Shown here in pieces: positions 17,127 through 24,298 of a DNA stretch of 64,000 nucleotides; within the stretch, counting starts at the first letter, position 1, and the number at the start of each line of letters is the position of its first letter. The stretch spans positions 19,981 to 83,980 of the IMG/VR virus record IMGVR_UViG_3300009152_000003; one strand, written 5' to 3'. Below the pieces are notes generated by a model. That model was not told the DNA's origin, made no database searches, and saw only the letters and a program-made list of their open reading frames with translations. The DNA comes from a virus. A program made the translations under genes and the position numbers.

Positions 17127-17696
17127 ATGGCTACCACTCAGACCAAGGCCGCTCTCGCCGAAGCCCTCGAGGCTGCCACCAGCCGCATCAGCGAACTGGA
17201 AGCCCTCATCGCTGCCGCCCAGAGCGAGCAGCAACAGCCAACCGCTGCCGCCCATCTGGATCAGGTCCTCTGGATCCAGCGCAAGCCGCTCGCGGAGCGC
17301 ACACCTGACGGCAAAGGCAACATTGGCTACACCCGCAGCGGAATGCTCACTGTGCGCTTCGCCGCGCAATACGCCTCCCTCGACAAACGGACAGGCACCC
17401 GCACCTTCGGCGTCTGGAAGTTCTTCACTTCCTACGGCGAAGTCGCCCAGCAGGTCATCGACCTGATGCGCACTGAAGACCGCCTCGTCCGAGTCCAGGC
17501 CTACGAAGAGCCCTGGTCCAGCGCTCAAGACCCCAACGCTCGCAACAGCGACTGGGTCGTACGAGGCTTCAACCCTATCGGCCGCGGCGCCGGCACTCCC
17601 CCGGAGCTGCCGCCCGTGCCCGCCAAAGCCGCCCCTGCTGCAGCACCCGCTGCCGCAGCGCCTGCCCAGCCCCAGCTGGCACCAGTCGCCTTCTGA
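17127..17696 (+). CDS. Coiled coil + OB-like protein (189 aa), possible ssDNA-binding
   Basis: Residues 1-38 form an Ala/Glu coiled coil. Residues 45-150 are beta-rich (GMLTVRFAAQYASLDKRTGTR..FGVWKFFTSYGE...VRVQAYEEPW), reminiscent of an OB fold. The C-terminal 40 residues are an Ala/Pro linker like the acidic or flexible tails of SSBs. That role is an inference. The gene stands alone between terminators and has the full structured leader (repeat element, GNRA hairpin), suggesting strong early expression. Confidence 0.7.
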   Translation: MATTQTKAALAEALEAATSRISELEALIAAAQSEQQQPTAAAHLDQVLWIQRKPLAERTPDGKGNIGYTRSGMLTVRFAAQYASLDKRTGTRTFGVWKFFTSYGEVAQQVIDLMRTEDRLVRVQAYEEPWSSAQDPNARNSDWVVRGFNPIGRGAGTPPELPPVPAKAAPAAAPAAAAPAQPQLAPVAF

Positions 17697-17703
17697 GGCA
17701 CAC

Positions 17704-17744
17704 GCCCCCGGCTCCGCCATCTGGCGGGGTTCGGGGGCTTTTTT
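17704..17744 (+). terminator. Rho-independent terminator
   Basis: GCCCCCG (17704-17710) pairs with CGGGGGC (17732-17738), with an inner CCGCC/GGCGG stem and a TTTTTT tail. It ends the 17127 gene. Confidence 0.85.
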
Positions 17745-17752
17745 ATTGGCCC

Positions 17753-17767
17753 CACTCAGCAGTGCAC
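17753..17767 (+). promoter_or_regulatory. CACTCAGCAGTGCAC element, copy 4
   Basis: Exact 15-mer nine bases after a terminator T-run and 60 bases before the gene at 17827. The CTCAGCAG/CTGTTGAG stem is retained. The GAAA hairpin at 17801-17816 follows. Confidence 0.8.
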
Positions 17768-17800
17768 ATGCCTGTTGAGCGGGCGCCTGTCCTCTCTCAT

Positions 17801-17816
17801 CCCGGCGAAAGCCGGG
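17801..17816 (+). promoter_or_regulatory. GAAA-tetraloop hairpin before start codon (second copy)
   Basis: CCCGGC GAAA GCCGGG, a perfect six-pair stem closed by a GNRA loop, ending 10 bases before the ATG at 17827. It matches the leader hairpin at 17103-17118 with one compensatory pair change. Confidence 0.65.
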
Positions 17817-17826
17817 GCGTTTTGTC

Positions 17827-18147
17827 ATGACCGAATCCCGGCTCTATGACCTCTCCCAGCAACTCCGCCTGCTGGCACGCCGTGACTGCCATCTCTCAGC
17901 CCATGGCAGCCTTCTCAACGGCTCCGTCGACCGCAAGGTCGAGGACGCCCGCGAGGAACTCCTCGTTGCCCTGGAACTCATCCAGGACCGCCAAGCTCTA
18001 GACGTCCAGCACCTGGACGCCATCGACTACTGCCAGGCCCTTGCCTGGCGCAACCGCCATCAGATCCAGGCACTCCGCCGCCAGTCGGAGTTCGAGCAAC
18101 GCCTGGAAGCGCAAGCTCCACGGCCACTCCGCCTCGAGGCCGCCTGA
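17827..18147 (+). CDS. Hypothetical helical protein (106 aa)
   Basis: All-helical, charged protein (MTESRLYDLSQQLRLLARRD...) with Leu-rich amphipathic helices and no motif of known function. It has the complete structured leader (copy 4 of the repeat plus GNRA hairpin) and is closed by a hairpin at 18157. Early-gene type; role unknown. Confidence 0.65.
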   Translation: MTESRLYDLSQQLRLLARRDCHLSAHGSLLNGSVDRKVEDAREELLVALELIQDRQALDVQHLDAIDYCQALAWRNRHQIQALRRQSEFEQRLEAQAPRPLRLEAA

Positions 18148-18156
18148 CCCCCTCAT

Positions 18157-18188
18157 ACCGGGGTAGTGCCACATCTGGCACCCCCGGT
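18157..18188 (+). terminator. Terminator-like nested hairpin
   Basis: ACCGGGG (18157-18163) pairs with CCCCGGT (18182-18188) around an inner GTGCCA/TGGCAC stem, which is the second copy of the duplicated 23-base hairpin (18164-18186). The tail is only moderately T-rich. Confidence 0.6.
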
Positions 18189-18267
18189 GTGCTTCATTAC
18201 CGACCGCTCTAGCTGACAGTCCCTGCTACCCTCCCGCAATTCGCCCGGGCACTGCCCGGCTTACAAC

Positions 18268-18609
18268 ATGACACCCGCTTCCGCGGGGCGCCTCGCCGGC
18301 ATTGCCTGGCGACACAGCGCCCCTGTCTTCTTCCTTGCCTGGGCTCTCGCCCGGGCACTCTTCGCCCTCTTCCTCCTGACCGGCGACGCCATTTGGCAGC
18401 GCCGTCAGAGCATCTTCCAGGGCATCCTGCACGCCCTGGTACACGCCTACGTGGCCGCTGAGGCCACCTACCACGCAGGCCGCCGCGTCAGGGCCCGCCT
18501 AGGCGCTCATGGCGCCCTCAGCGGTACCTCCGCTGCCCAGGCTCCCCAAGTCCTGCGCCTGGCGCTCCTGCGCTTCCTGGCGCGCCGCTACGGCTGGAGG
18601 CTGGCGTGA
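18268..18609 (+). CDS. Small membrane protein (113 aa)
   Basis: Two hydrophobic segments in the first 60 residues (APVFFLAWALARALFALFLL and a weaker one near IFQGILHALVHAYVAA), followed by an Arg-rich C-terminus, giving an inside-positive topology. It opens a cluster of overlapping small genes. Function unknown. Confidence 0.6.
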   Translation: MTPASAGRLAGIAWRHSAPVFFLAWALARALFALFLLTGDAIWQRRQSIFQGILHALVHAYVAAEATYHAGRRVRARLGAHGALSGTSAAQAPQVLRLALLRFLARRYGWRLA

Positions 18610-18800
18610 TCACCATCACCGCCCCCAACGGCCAACTGCTCGCCGACCAGCGCGGGCAGTTCTTTTACTCCCACAAGGGCCAGCTCGTCTCGGTTCCGCC
18701 GACCTCCTGTCGCTGGGACCTGGCCGACATGGCCCGCCTCTGGGGCGACATGTGCGCCGTCACTGGCAACCCATACGTCCTCTCCATCAGCCCTGGCTGA
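18606..18800 (+). CDS. Hypothetical small protein (64 aa)
   Basis: The GTG start overlaps the stop of the membrane-protein gene (GTGA). Compact beta-like sequence beginning ITITAPNGQLLADQRGQFFYS. No known family. Confidence 0.6.
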   Translation: MITITAPNGQLLADQRGQFFYSHKGQLVSVPPTSCRWDLADMARLWGDMCAVTGNPYVLSISPG

Positions 18801-19302
18801 CACCTTCCCGTTGCCCCGTCTGACGCCTCCTACCCTTGGTGGCGTCATGAGACGGGGACTCGCTCTTGCTTGGCCTGCCCAGGCGAGAGCTTTCATCCTC
18901 CCCACCCCCATGGTCAAAACCTTCTCCATCTTCATTTCCGGCGTCGTTGGCGTCGGCATGATTGCCGGCGCAATCGCCGACTACCGGGCCCTCCGTCTGG
19001 AGGCCCAGGCCGGGATCCCCGTCCCGGAATGCGCCAACATCAGCCTCCTTAGGCCCCCCTGCCGCTGACCTCTCGACCATCCATTGCAGCCGATCGCGGT
19101 CAATCAGCAGGTCGCCCCTGACCCAGCTGATCACGCAGTTCGGTAACACCTGCTCCTCTGGCACCGGCGGCTGCCAGCTGTACCAGCTGTGCTTGCACCG
19201 GCGACACCTTCGCCAGCGAATCCGACCGCCTTCTAGGTCGACCGCTGGACGACTGGTGACGCAACCAGCCAAGCCGTTGCACCGGGAGCACCTCACTGTC
19301 AC
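18787..19302 (-). CDS. Minus-strand zinc-ribbon protein
   Basis: The GTG at 19302 opens a protein whose first 75 residues look genuine: CSRC at residues 5-8, RRCRRCKHSWYSW about 30 residues later, then a helical stretch. This is the same zinc-ribbon pattern as the NrdR N-terminal domain and as the genes at 28313 and 55762. The plus strand from 19069 to 19350 has no gene, favouring this one. The last 75 residues (Gly/Asp/Glu-rich) overlap the plus-strand 18910 gene, so either the real gene ends with a disordered tail or that overlap is spurious. Confidence 0.5.
   Translation of the reverse strand: MTVRCSRCNGLAGCVTSRPAVDLEGGRIRWRRCRRCKHSWYSWQPPVPEEQVLPNCVISWVRGDLLIDRDRLQWMVERSAAGGPKEADVGAFRDGDPGLGLQTEGPVVGDCAGNHADANDAGNEDGEGFDHGGGEDESSRLGRPSKSESPSHDATKGRRRQTGQREGVSQG
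18910..19068 (+). CDS. Small single-pass membrane protein (52 aa)
   Basis: MVKTFSIFISGVVGVGMIAG gives one transmembrane helix at the N-terminus. A short polar tail follows. The ATG at 18910 is preferred over an upstream in-frame ATG because it starts at the hydrophobic segment. It overlaps the tail of the minus-strand zinc-ribbon frame. Function unknown. Confidence 0.45.
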   Translation: MVKTFSIFISGVVGVGMIAGAIADYRALRLEAQAGIPVPECANISLLRPPCR

Positions 19303-19350
19303 GCTGCCTGACTGCCATAGCGGTCAGACAGTTTACCCCCCTCTCGCCTC

Positions 19351-19569
19351 ATGATTCTCGAAATCTTTTGCGGCCACGAGGCCTATGGCCCCGCCATGGG
19401 CAGCGCCAGATACCTCAGGCGCCTTGCCAGGGCCTTCCAGCGCGTTCACCCGCACGCTCGCGTTGTCCTCTCCCCAGAGGACGGCTACAGGCCCGCCCAG
19501 CTGGCCCTCTTGGCCGCCATCGCCGATCAAGGCGAGCGCGACATGCGCGAGCTCATGGAGGCCCCATGA
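19351..19569 (+). CDS. Hypothetical protein (72 aa)
   Basis: Compact alpha/beta sequence (MILEIFCGHEAYGPAMGSARYLRRLARAF...) resembling the start of nucleoside-binding or Rossmann-type small proteins, without a diagnostic motif. Its stop overlaps the start of the next gene (ATGA). Confidence 0.6.
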   Translation: MILEIFCGHEAYGPAMGSARYLRRLARAFQRVHPHARVVLSPEDGYRPAQLALLAAIADQGERDMRELMEAP

Positions 19570-19898
19570 CCACACAATCACTCTCCCTCCGCCTGGCGGA
19601 CGACCTCGCCGCCAATCCCCTGACCTGGCCGGGGCTCTACCCCCGCTACGGCGTCACCAACGACGGTCAAGCGCTCTGCCCCGACTGCTGCCGGACGGAG
19701 CGCAAGTGGATCGCCACCACCACCGGCTCTGACGGCTGGTGCCTCATCGACGTCTCCGTCGACTGGGGCGATAGCGACATCAGCTGCAGCCATTGCAGCA
19801 AGCCAATCCTCGAGGCCTGCCTTGAGGAACCCCAGGTCGGCACCGACGCGCCCACCGTTGAAGAACGCAACTCCCTCACCCTCGCCTACGCCCAATGA
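19566..19898 (+). CDS. Small zinc-finger-like protein (110 aa)
   Basis: Two Cys pairs, CPDC at about residue 38 and CSHC at about residue 77, flanked by beta-like sequence, suggest one zinc site. Overlaps both neighbours by 4 bases. Function unknown. Confidence 0.6.
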   Translation: MTTQSLSLRLADDLAANPLTWPGLYPRYGVTNDGQALCPDCCRTERKWIATTTGSDGWCLIDVSVDWGDSDISCSHCSKPILEACLEEPQVGTDAPTVEERNSLTLAYAQ

Positions 19899-20308
19899 AC
19901 CCTGCCATCAAGACCCAATGGGTCGCCGCCCTTCGCTCCGGTGAATACCAGCAAGGCAGAAACTTCCTTCGCACCGACGAGGGCTTCTGCTGCCTAGGGG
20001 TCCTCTGTGACCTGGCCGCCAAGGCCGGCATCGGTGTGTACTGGAGCAAGCCCGCCGCAGCACCCACTCTCGACGGCCGCGTCTACGACGACGTTCAAGC
20101 CTGCTGCGACTCAACTGGAATCCTGCCTGCGGCCGTCATGTGCTGGGCTGATCTCGACACGGACTCTCCCGAGGTAACCGCTGTCAATGGCCTAAACATT
20201 GACGTGACCACCGACGGCGATTCCAACGTAATCCCGCTGGCACGCCTCAACGACACGCATCTGTTTGATTTTTCCATCATCGCTGACCTCATTGAGGCTC
20301 AATTGTGA
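19895..20308 (+). CDS. Phage hypothetical protein of the FCCLGVL type (137 aa)
   Basis: Begins KTQWVAALRSGEYQQGRNFL and has the conserved phrase FCCLGVLCDL, a sequence signature I recognise from many phage and bacterial small proteins of unknown function. The C-terminal half is acidic and ends with LNDTHLFDFSIIADLIE. Its length fits the family. ATGA coupling on the upstream side. Confidence 0.7.
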   Translation: MNPAIKTQWVAALRSGEYQQGRNFLRTDEGFCCLGVLCDLAAKAGIGVYWSKPAAAPTLDGRVYDDVQACCDSTGILPAAVMCWADLDTDSPEVTAVNGLNIDVTTDGDSNVIPLARLNDTHLFDFSIIADLIEAQL

Positions 20309-20580
20309 AGCAGATCTCCTACACCGAACTTGCGTCTCACTTCCACCCCGAAGTGCACGACAGCCTCAAGCGCGTCGCCTGCCACCCAGGCGCTACGCAC
20401 CTGGTCTTGTTCCAGAACCAGGCTCTTGATTCATCTGCCCACGGCCTCTGCTCTGCGTTGGCTGTGGGCCCCGGCTGCACCCGCGCCTCCCTCGAGGAGG
20501 CGTATGCCGGCCACCTGAATGACCTGCCGTCCCAGCGGCAATATCCCATCGCCCATTGCGAGCTGCCCCATGCCGCATGA
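20305..20580 (+). CDS. Hypothetical protein (91 aa)
   Basis: GTG start overlapping the previous stop (GTGA). Sequence MKQISYTELASHFHPEVHDSLKRV... with one Cys-His-rich end. No family recognised. It overlaps the next gene by 11 bases. Confidence 0.6.
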   Translation: MKQISYTELASHFHPEVHDSLKRVACHPGATHLVLFQNQALDSSAHGLCSALAVGPGCTRASLEEAYAGHLNDLPSQRQYPIAHCELPHAA

Positions 20581-20875
20581 CCCCCTCTGGTCCGGCTGGT
20601 TCGATGGCCGCACGGCCATTCGTGACCTGCTGGCTGACTGTATCAAAGACTGCTCGGCTCGCGAAAGCGACGTCAGCGAAGCTGTTGACCACTGGGTCAA
20701 GAAGCTCCAGCTCGAGGCCCCACCCTGGCTGCTGCGCGAGCACCTCCGCGGCACCGGGGGCTACGAGCCCTGGCAGCTCTGCGATCACCAGGCGAACCTG
20801 CGTCGCCTGCTCTTTTCCTGGGCCTGCGACTGCCGCGAGAGCGGTCTCAACCTTCCCATCTATCTCGCTCGATGA
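20570..20875 (+). CDS. Hypothetical helical protein (101 aa)
   Basis: Helical protein rich in Trp (WSGWFDGRTAIRDLLADCIKD..., WQLCDHQANLRRLLFSWACD) with four Cys. Conserved aromatic positions suggest a folded domain, but no homologue is known to me. Coupled to the next gene by ATGA. Confidence 0.6.
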   Translation: MPHDPLWSGWFDGRTAIRDLLADCIKDCSARESDVSEAVDHWVKKLQLEAPPWLLREHLRGTGGYEPWQLCDHQANLRRLLFSWACDCRESGLNLPIYLAR

Positions 20876-21066
20876 CGGCCCGCTCTGCGCCTTTCCTCTG
20901 CACCAGCATCTTCACCTGCGGTGTCTGCCTGGCGGATCTCGTCGACCGCAACACCGCGGACCACTCCTTCTACCCCCAGGCCTGGATCCCTGGGCCCCAC
21001 CCATCCCCTGCGGCGGTTGAGCTCCACGAGCTCCGCCGCTGGCAGACGCTTGCTAGCACACCATGA
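20872..21066 (+). CDS. Hypothetical protein (64 aa)
   Basis: Short protein with Cys pairs (CTSIFTCGVC) and a Pro-rich centre, possibly zinc-binding. Overlaps both neighbours by 4 bases. Confidence 0.55.
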   Translation: MTARSAPFLCTSIFTCGVCLADLVDRNTADHSFYPQAWIPGPHPSPAAVELHELRRWQTLASTP

Positions 21067-21272
21067 ACTCCCCACTGCCGCGAGAGCGGCCTCAGCCTCT
21101 CACTCTCAAGGTAGAAGCCACCGGCGCCACCGACGACGACTTGCTCATCGCTCTCGACGAAGTCAAGCGCCTCATCTCTGAAGGCTTCAGCTCAGGCTTC
21201 GGCTCCAACGAGAGCGGCTCTTTCAGCTTCGAATACAGCGACACCGCCTGGAGACAAACCAATGAATCTTGA
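21063..21272 (+). CDS. Hypothetical protein (69 aa)
   Basis: Resembles small phage proteins with the pattern LKVEATGATDDDLLIALDEVKRLISEGF followed by a Gly/Ser/Phe-rich end; such two-part proteins are common in cyanobacterial and actinobacterial phages. Overlaps the next gene by 11 bases. Confidence 0.6.
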   Translation: MNSPLPRERPQPLTLKVEATGATDDDLLIALDEVKRLISEGFSSGFGSNESGSFSFEYSDTAWRQTNES

Positions 21273-21474
21273 CTTCGACGCCGACCTCGGCGCCCCCGGG
21301 GCTCCGGCGTCCCGGCGCTTCGTGTTCATCACTCGAACAATCGGCCCCTCTGGCGGCCACGCCCTTGACGCTATTGCCGACGACGGCACTGCCTGGTACG
21401 CCGTGCTGCAGCGTGGCGCCGGCCTCAGCGTCTCGTCCTGGCAGCCGCACCCGCCTCTGCCGCCGATCAACTGA
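21262..21474 (+). CDS. Hypothetical protein (70 aa)
   Basis: Beta-rich small protein (RRFVFITRTIGPSGGHALDAIADDGTAWYAVLQ). Last gene of the 19.3-21.5 kb overlapping run, meeting the minus-strand island tail to tail with an 8-base overlap. Confidence 0.6.
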   Translation: MNLDFDADLGAPGAPASRRFVFITRTIGPSGGHALDAIADDGTAWYAVLQRGAGLSVSSWQPHPPLPPIN

Positions 21475-21688
21475 ACACCGGCTCGGCCACGCCTAATGAC
21501 CGGGGGACAGCTTCCTCTTGGATGTCCGCCACCCGGCCAGCGCGGGCGCGCATCAGTTCTCTAACGCGCTCGCCCTCGGCGTTCCAGCCCATCGCAGGCA
21601 GCGCAAGGCCTCTCACTAGGGCCTCTTGCCATAGAGCTGCCTCGATCAACCCAGCCAGATCAATCTGGTCCCCCGCAAACCTCTCCAC
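21467..21688 (-). CDS. Minus-strand small virion-type protein (73 aa)
   Basis: Helical protein starting MERFAGDQIDLAGLIEAALWQEALVRG. It shares FAGDQ plus the following helix with the 12297-12575 protein of the virion block. Directly downstream (1 base) of the 21690-22181 gene. Probably a stray virion gene. Confidence 0.55.
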   Translation of the reverse strand: MERFAGDQIDLAGLIEAALWQEALVRGLALPAMGWNAEGERVRELMRARAGRVADIQEEAVPRSLGVAEPVFS

Positions 21689-21689
21689 A

Positions 21690-22181
21690 TCAGGCGAGCG
21701 GGCTGTTCTCTGTCCTCTCGCCTGTCGTCGAGCCCTCCTGCAAGAACCCCATCAACTGCAACAACTGCTGGGCGGGCGCTGTCAACAGCGCACCGCCACC
21801 CACGATCGCCGTCGGCAACACGCCGCGACGGACGTAATCGTTCGTTGCGATCCCTTCGTTGATCATCTCCATCGTGCCGCGACCTGTCCAACCACCCTGC
21901 CCGCGACGCATGTCGGGGGCGTACTGGCTGGCAATCCTGGCGCGGCCCTTTTGATTGCCCAGGGCGCTCTCGATCCCCGCAACGGCATCAGCCGCCGGAG
22001 GAGCGAAGCCCCTGGTAATCCGCTCCATGATCTGCGAGCGGTACTTCCCTTCGGTATCGCCCTGGATCATCGCGGTGTTCCGCGCAATCCCAGCAGCCCT
22101 GTCCCCTGCTTGGCGCTTGGCTGCCTCCTCGGCAATCCAGGCGTCAAGCCCAGCAAGCTTGCCCTGAATCTGACCCCACAT
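21690..22181 (-). CDS. Minus-strand virion-type protein (163 aa)
   Basis: Ala/Gly/Arg-rich helical protein with a weak hydrophobic C-terminal segment (LPTAIVGGGALLTAPAQQLLQL). Composition matches the 1-16 kb virion block and not its plus-strand neighbours. ATG at 22181. Divergent from the 22285 gene, with repeat copy 5 between them on the plus strand. Confidence 0.6.
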   Translation of the reverse strand: MWGQIQGKLAGLDAWIAEEAAKRQAGDRAAGIARNTAMIQGDTEGKYRSQIMERITRGFAPPAADAVAGIESALGNQKGRARIASQYAPDMRRGQGGWTGRGTMEMINEGIATNDYVRRGVLPTAIVGGGALLTAPAQQLLQLMGFLQEGSTTGERTENSPLA

Positions 22182-22227
22182 GGATAGCACCTCGGATCGT
22201 TCGATTCTAGGTGGATCTTTGTGGGTC

Positions 22228-22242
22228 CACTCAGCAGTGCAC
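22228..22242 (+). promoter_or_regulatory. CACTCAGCAGTGCAC element, copy 5
   Basis: Exact 15-mer with a downstream CTGTTGAG arm, 43 bases before the ATG at 22285. The upstream flank GATCTTTGTGGGTC resembles those of copies 6 and 7. It lies in the gap between divergent genes. Confidence 0.8.
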
Positions 22243-22284
22243 ATGCCTGTTGAGCCCCTTTATCTCTCTGTTTGGAACAAGACC

Positions 22285-22686
22285 ATGCCCATCATCGCTT
22301 TTGGCCCCTTCGAAATCCGCCTCAACTCCGGCACCACCGGCGTCAACTGGACCGACACGGAGCTTGCCTTCGTGACCGGTCGTAACGGCGCCGGCTTCGC
22401 GACACGAGAAACCGCACTTCGCGCCGGCTTCAAGTCCGAGCACCTGCTCGAGCTCGCCGGTGAGGACGACACCAACGACACCAAGGTCGTCAACGGTGCC
22501 ACCTACCACGGCAAGCGCAGCACTGGCTTCGACGGCAAGGACTACGTCCTCTCTGCTGAGCAAATCGCCGCACGCGCCGAGTACCGCAAAGCCATGCGCG
22601 AAAGCCAAAACCAGGCCAAACGCGCCGCCGAGTTCGCCGCAGGCAGCGACCCCTCGATCACCGTCGAGGCCGCACCTGCGGGCTGA
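22285..22686 (+). CDS. Hypothetical protein (133 aa) with structured leader
   Basis: MPIIAFGPFEIRLNSGTTGVNW... is beta-rich. It is followed by a charged helix (EQIAARAEYRKAMRESQNQAKRA) and an Ala-rich tail. It stands alone between copy 5 of the repeat and a strong terminator, so it is a monocistronic early gene. No family recognised. Confidence 0.65.
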   Translation: MPIIAFGPFEIRLNSGTTGVNWTDTELAFVTGRNGAGFATRETALRAGFKSEHLLELAGEDDTNDTKVVNGATYHGKRSTGFDGKDYVLSAEQIAARAEYRKAMRESQNQAKRAAEFAAGSDPSITVEAAPAG

Positions 22687-22711
22687 TCCCTCAGGCCCTG
22701 CCACAATCACA

Positions 22712-22748
22712 GCCTCGGCGTGCGTCCTGCATGCCGAGGCTTCTTTGT
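22712..22748 (+). terminator. Strong rho-independent terminator
   Basis: A 12-pair stem (22712-22723 with 22729-22740, one G-U) closed by a 5-base loop and followed by TTCTTTGT. It ends the 22285 gene. Confidence 0.85.
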
Positions 22749-22764
22749 GACAACAGTGACCGCC

Positions 22765-22962
22765 ATGGCAAGCTATCGCACCAATGCCGTGCTACACGTC
22801 CATCGCCTGCGTGACTGGTCTGCCATCTTGCTTCGTCAAGCAAGGGCCAGTTTCGACGCCGGCGATGGCAGTCAGACGGCCGAGTCCGTCGCTGCCATCC
22901 GCGACCTCCACCGCTCGTTCCAGCAACGAGCCCAGCAAATCGACCAAACCCTTTCCCTATGA
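22765..22962 (+). CDS. Small helical protein (65 aa)
   Basis: MASYRTNAVLHVHRLRDWSAILLRQARAS... is a short two-helix protein, starting at ATG 22765 (or GTG 22756). It ends in ATGA overlap with the Gp157 gene, so the two are co-translated. Confidence 0.55.
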   Translation: MASYRTNAVLHVHRLRDWSAILLRQARASFDAGDGSQTAESVAAIRDLHRSFQQRAQQIDQTLSL

Positions 22963-23654
22963 CCATCGCCCCCTCTAAACCCAAAACCCCTTCCCTCTTC
23001 CAGATCACCCTGGAAAGCCAGGAGATCGACGGCGAGCTTTCGATCGCCCTAGCCAAGGCCAGCTCCGAGGACCCCGAGGAGCAAGCCGAAGCCGAGGCTC
23101 TGATCACCAGCCTGCTCGAGCGGGCCAATGACAGCCAGCGCATGCTGCTTCGCAAGGCCAACGGCATCTGCCAGATCCGCGAGATGCTGCTCGGTAAGGC
23201 CGAGTTCCTCCGCAAGGGCGCAGCCGAGCGCATCGCCAAAGCCGAGGCCGAGGAACGCGCCGCCCAGCGCCTGGAGGACTACCTCCTGCGCTGCCTGCAA
23301 GCCCTCCACCCCGGACAAACGAAGTTCGAACTGCCCGAGTTCACCATTGTTTCGCGTCCAAGCGAAGCCGTCGAAGTCGACACCAGCCTCGACGCTCCAG
23401 ACATGCCCGAAGAGTTCACCCGAGTTGAACTCAAGCTCAAGCTTTCAGGCCACGGCAGCACCAGGGCCTGCGACATCGAGCGCCTACTGCGTGGACACCT
23501 TGAAGACATGCTCGATGGCTGCCCTCCCGGCACCTACGAGCTGGCCGAGCCCAAGGCTGCGCCCGACAAGACGGCCATCAAGGCCGCCATCAAGGAGGGC
23601 GCCACCGTCCCCGGCGCACAACTGGTCAAGCGCCGCTCCTGGTCCATCAAGTGA
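22959..23654 (+). CDS. Gp157-family protein
   Basis: 231 aa. It matches the siphovirus Gp157 pattern: an N-terminal helical domain with repeated Glu/Ala heptads, the middle segment YLLRCLQALHPGQTKFELPEF leading to a beta-hairpin (FTIVSRPSEAVEVD), the PEEFTRVE phrase, then KTAIKAAIKEGATVPGAQLV near the end. Gp157 proteins are found in early regions of many phages and have been linked to phage resistance in Streptococcus; the molecular role is unsettled. Confidence 0.8.
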   Translation: MTIAPSKPKTPSLFQITLESQEIDGELSIALAKASSEDPEEQAEAEALITSLLERANDSQRMLLRKANGICQIREMLLGKAEFLRKGAAERIAKAEAEERAAQRLEDYLLRCLQALHPGQTKFELPEFTIVSRPSEAVEVDTSLDAPDMPEEFTRVELKLKLSGHGSTRACDIERLLRGHLEDMLDGCPPGTYELAEPKAAPDKTAIKAAIKEGATVPGAQLVKRRSWSIK

Positions 23655-24298
23655 CCGTCAAGTTCCCAATCAAGTTCCCATCAGGCGTCTGCCAAGCATC
23701 ACCAGGCGCCCAGCAAGTACCCATCAAGTACTTGCTTTCTCGATACCTGCCAAGTATTCGTTTTCCGGGTACTCGCTTCCCCCGGCCCGACTTCCTGCGC
23801 GTGACCACGCCGTCGGGCCGGTTCCTGGTCACACCCAACAGCGGCAGAGCACGGCTGGCCCTCAACCAGCTGTGCGATCCCTCCCTGCCGCGTCTCGGTG
23901 ACGCTCTGCTGCTCTCCCCTGAGCAGGCAGCTGGCGTCACCGCCTACCTCCAGTCCCTCTCCTTCTCTGTAAAGCCATGGCAGTCCATACCATCACCTCG
24001 GCCCCCAGGCCCAGCTTCAGGCACAACGGTTACCACTTTGCCTACTACGACCGCGTTGCCCCCACCGGCAAGCAATGCGTGGTTGCCTTCCCAACCAGTC
24101 TCGCTGACACCATCAAGCCTGGCTTTCAGTTCGACGAAGCCACCAGTGTCCACTGGGACGACGCTCTCAAGGCGTCTGTCCTCCACTTGGACTTCGATGA
24201 GCGCGAAAGCCTGGCTGAGCCTTCGCTCCCTCCTGACCCTGAGTCCGGGTGGGGCGACATTGACTATCCCGCTCCCTCCCCTGCCGAAGTCGAGCTGA
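23651..24298 (+). CDS. Hypothetical protein with repetitive start and doubtful 3' half
   Basis: GTG start overlapping the Gp157 stop (GTGA). Codons 1-45 derive from imperfect repeats of AAGT(T/A)CCCATCAAGT. Codons 50-105 (SGRFLVTPNSGRARLALNQLCD...GDALLLSPEQAAGVTAYLQ) look like a folded domain. After 23977 the frame lies over the next gene and becomes Ser/Thr/Pro-rich, like an out-of-frame reading. The real product may be shorter in origin, with a lost stop codon. Confidence 0.45.
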   Translation: MTVKFPIKFPSGVCQASPGAQQVPIKYLLSRYLPSIRFPGTRFPRPDFLRVTTPSGRFLVTPNSGRARLALNQLCDPSLPRLGDALLLSPEQAAGVTAYLQSLSFSVKPWQSIPSPRPPGPASGTTVTTLPTTTALPPPASNAWLPSQPVSLTPSSLAFSSTKPPVSTGTTLSRRLSSTWTSMSAKAWLSLRSLLTLSPGGATLTIPLPPLPKSS

